A stretch of 64,000 nt of DNA, from NCBI RefSeq assembly GCF_003382285.1, contig NZ_QTJR01000016.1, positions 1 through 64,000 on the forward strand. Direction: 5' to 3'. The notes under the pieces were generated by a model, which ran no database searches, was not told the DNA's origin, and saw nothing but the letters and a program-made list of their open reading frames with translations. Position numbers and translations under genes: made by a program. The DNA is from Lysobacter soli. GTDB taxonomy: Bacteria > Pseudomonadota > Gammaproteobacteria > Xanthomonadales > Xanthomonadaceae. Below are positions 62,558 through 64,000 of the stretch, one piece after another. Position 1 is the stretch's first letter, and each line of letters begins with the position of its first letter.

Positions 62558-64000
62558 ATGACTTCGACGGAACCAGTTTTCGAGTTCCCGCTGGACCTGG
62601 CGGCGGTCGCCGCGACCGGCCGCACGCGCGCCCTCCACGAGGCGCTGCGCGAGGCGATCCTCGACCGTCGACTGCGCGCGGGCGCCGAACTGCCCTCGAC
62701 GCGTCGCGTCGCCACCGCCTACGGCCTGGCGCGCAACACCGTGATCGCGGCCTACGACCTGCTGGTGGCGGAGGGCTACGTGATCACGCGCGCGGGCGCT
62801 AAGGCGGTCGTCGCCGACGTCGCCACGCGTCCGGCGTCGCGCACACCTCGGCTGGCGGACGGTCATTTGCGCACGCGATGGCAGGCGCCGTCGTGGAGCA
62901 GCGCGGTCGCGAGCGACGATGCGTGGACGTCCAACTTCCGCCTCGGCGTGCCGGACCATCGCGAGATTCCATTCGACGTGTGGCGGCGCCTGCTGTCGCG
63001 CGCGTTCCATCCGCGCAACGGCTCGGCGTTTGCGTACCAACCGCCGCACGGGCGGCCGCGCCTGCGCGAGGCCATCGCCGCGCACGTGTCGTTCGCGCGT
63101 GCGGTGGCGTGCCGCGCGGAGGACGTGATCGTGACATCCGGCGCGCGGCAGGCGTTCGCCCTGCTCGCGCGCCTGCTGGTGACGCGGGGACGCACGGTGG
63201 TCGCGGTCGAAGATCCCGGCTATCCGACCGCGGGCGCGGCGATGGCTGCGGCCGGTGCGGACGTGGTACCGGTGCCCGTGGACGATGAAGGCCTGCGTGT
63301 GGATGCATTGCCGCGCGAGGCGCGCATCGTCTACGTGACGCCGTCGCACCAGTATCCGACGGGCGTCGCGATGTCGATGGCGCGTCGGCGTGCCTTGCTC
63401 GATTTCGCGCGCGAACGCGACGCGCTGATCATCGAGGACGACTACGACGGCGAGTTCCGCTACGGCGCGCGTCCGCTCGATGCACTGCAGACGCTCGATC
63501 GCGACGGGCGCGTGGTCTACGTCGGAACGTTCTCGAAAAGCCTGTTTCCGTCGCTTCGCGTAGGTTACGTGGTCGCACCGGAATGGCTGCGCGACGCGCT
63601 CGCCGCGGCGAAGGAAGGCGCCGACACCTGCGGCAACGCGCAGGTGCAGGACGCGCTGGCGGACTTCATCCTCGAAGGCCATCTCGCGCGCCACGTGAGG
63701 CGCATGCGGCGCGTGTATGCGGGCCGGCGCGCGGCGTTGTTCGAGATGCTCGACGGGCCGTTGTCGCGCTGGCTAGCGGCGATTCCGTCGGAAGCGGGCA
63801 TCCATGTCGCGGCGCGGTTCGTCGATGCGGAGGCCGCGGATGAGCTGCTGCCGCGCGTGCGCGAGCATGCGATGGGTGCGATGCCGCTGCGCGCGTTGTC
63901 GCGGCGCGAGGATGGGGTGTGTGGCGTGGCGTTCGGGTTGGGGTGCGTGGGGGAGGTCGAGATTCGCGAGCGCCTGGCGTCGCTGGAGAAAGCGTTGCGG
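62558..64000 (+). CDS. MocR/PdxR-type GntR regulator with aminotransferase domain (partial, cut by right edge)
   Basis: The frame is open for 481 codons to the last base with no stop, so the C-terminus is missing. Residues 20-85 are a GntR winged helix (GAELPSTRRVATAYGLARNT). From about residue 130 on there is a fold-type I aminotransferase domain, with TPSHQYPTG, the cofactor-Asp region IIEDDYDGEFR and the PLP-binding Lys in TFSKSLFPSLR. MocR proteins sense PLP or amino acids. The ATG at 62558 follows a TTGCC stretch with no clear ribosome site. Control of the divergent cupin gene is a guess. Confidence 0.88.
   Translation, partial: MTSTEPVFEFPLDLAAVAATGRTRALHEALREAILDRRLRAGAELPSTRRVATAYGLARNTVIAAYDLLVAEGYVITRAGAKAVVADVATRPASRTPRLADGHLRTRWQAPSWSSAVASDDAWTSNFRLGVPDHREIPFDVWRRLLSRAFHPRNGSAFAYQPPHGRPRLREAIAAHVSFARAVACRAEDVIVTSGARQAFALLARLLVTRGRTVVAVEDPGYPTAGAAMAAAGADVVPVPVDDEGLRVDALPREARIVYVTPSHQYPTGVAMSMARRRALLDFARERDALIIEDDYDGEFRYGARPLDALQTLDRDGRVVYVGTFSKSLFPSLRVGYVVAPEWLRDALAAAKEGADTCGNAQVQDALADFILEGHLARHVRRMRRVYAGRRAALFEMLDGPLSRWLAAIPSEAGIHVAARFVDAEAADELLPRVREHAMGAMPLRALSRREDGVCGVAFGLGCVGEVEIRERLASLEKALR

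Overview
The window is high-GC, densely packed chromosomal DNA whose gene content points to the Lysobacter/Xanthomonas group (Xanthomonadaceae, Gammaproteobacteria). Markers are the oleABCD long-chain olefin genes, a 774-aa membrane-anchored phosphomannomutase/phosphoglucomutase, divergent speA and speE, aceBA with a divergent LysR gene, and a RiPP-like locus of a type I associate with this family. I saw no phage, transposase, CRISPR array, rRNA or tRNA gene. The genus is inference; no database was searched.

Layout. 0.1-8.9 kb: an rRNA-type promoter reading off the left edge, tyrS, a murein block (M23 peptidase, anmK, ampG), xthA, a GNAT acetyltransferase, pyrE and a secreted protein. 8.9-16.7 kb: sugar-phosphate mutase, dut, coenzyme A genes coaC and coaB as two separate overlapping ORFs rather than the usual fusion, radC, argS and a SPOR-domain protein. 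17-26 kb: a hydroxyacid dehydrogenase, the polyamine genes speA and speE, a small kinase behind a palindromic operator-like site, an acyltransferase, a PII protein, ubiK and comM. 26-27 kb: two paralogous secreted four-cysteine proteins of unknown role.

27.2-34 kb is the most interesting part: a SagB-like dehydrogenase, four small precursor-like peptides (three tandem near-copies and one divergent), and a convergent gene for a cyclase-homology/transmembrane/TPR protein. A cyclic-nucleotide-binding diguanylate cyclase follows. This looks like a RiPP maturation system of the NHLP-related type, with no YcaO, E1-like, protease or transporter gene in the window. Its product and chemistry cannot be read from the sequence.

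34-43 kb: the glyoxylate bypass (aceA, aceB) with its LysR gene and a perfect inverted repeat between them, an acyltransferase, arfB, truC, a DUF559 nuclease-like gene bracketed by 38-bp inverted repeats (a candidate mobile cassette), then ubiB, ubiJ and a DUF1328 membrane protein. 43-51.5 kb: oleD, C, B and A interspersed with a serine hydrolase, a winged-helix/TPR regulator and a CxxC protein. 51.5-64 kb: a lipoprotein, an M16 peptidase, an SDR, trmL, two tandem M20 amidohydrolases, tex, a cupin and a MocR-type regulator cut by the right edge.

Several intergenic gaps hold short GC-rich palindromes of recurring families (REP-like), mostly at gene ends, where they may act as terminators.
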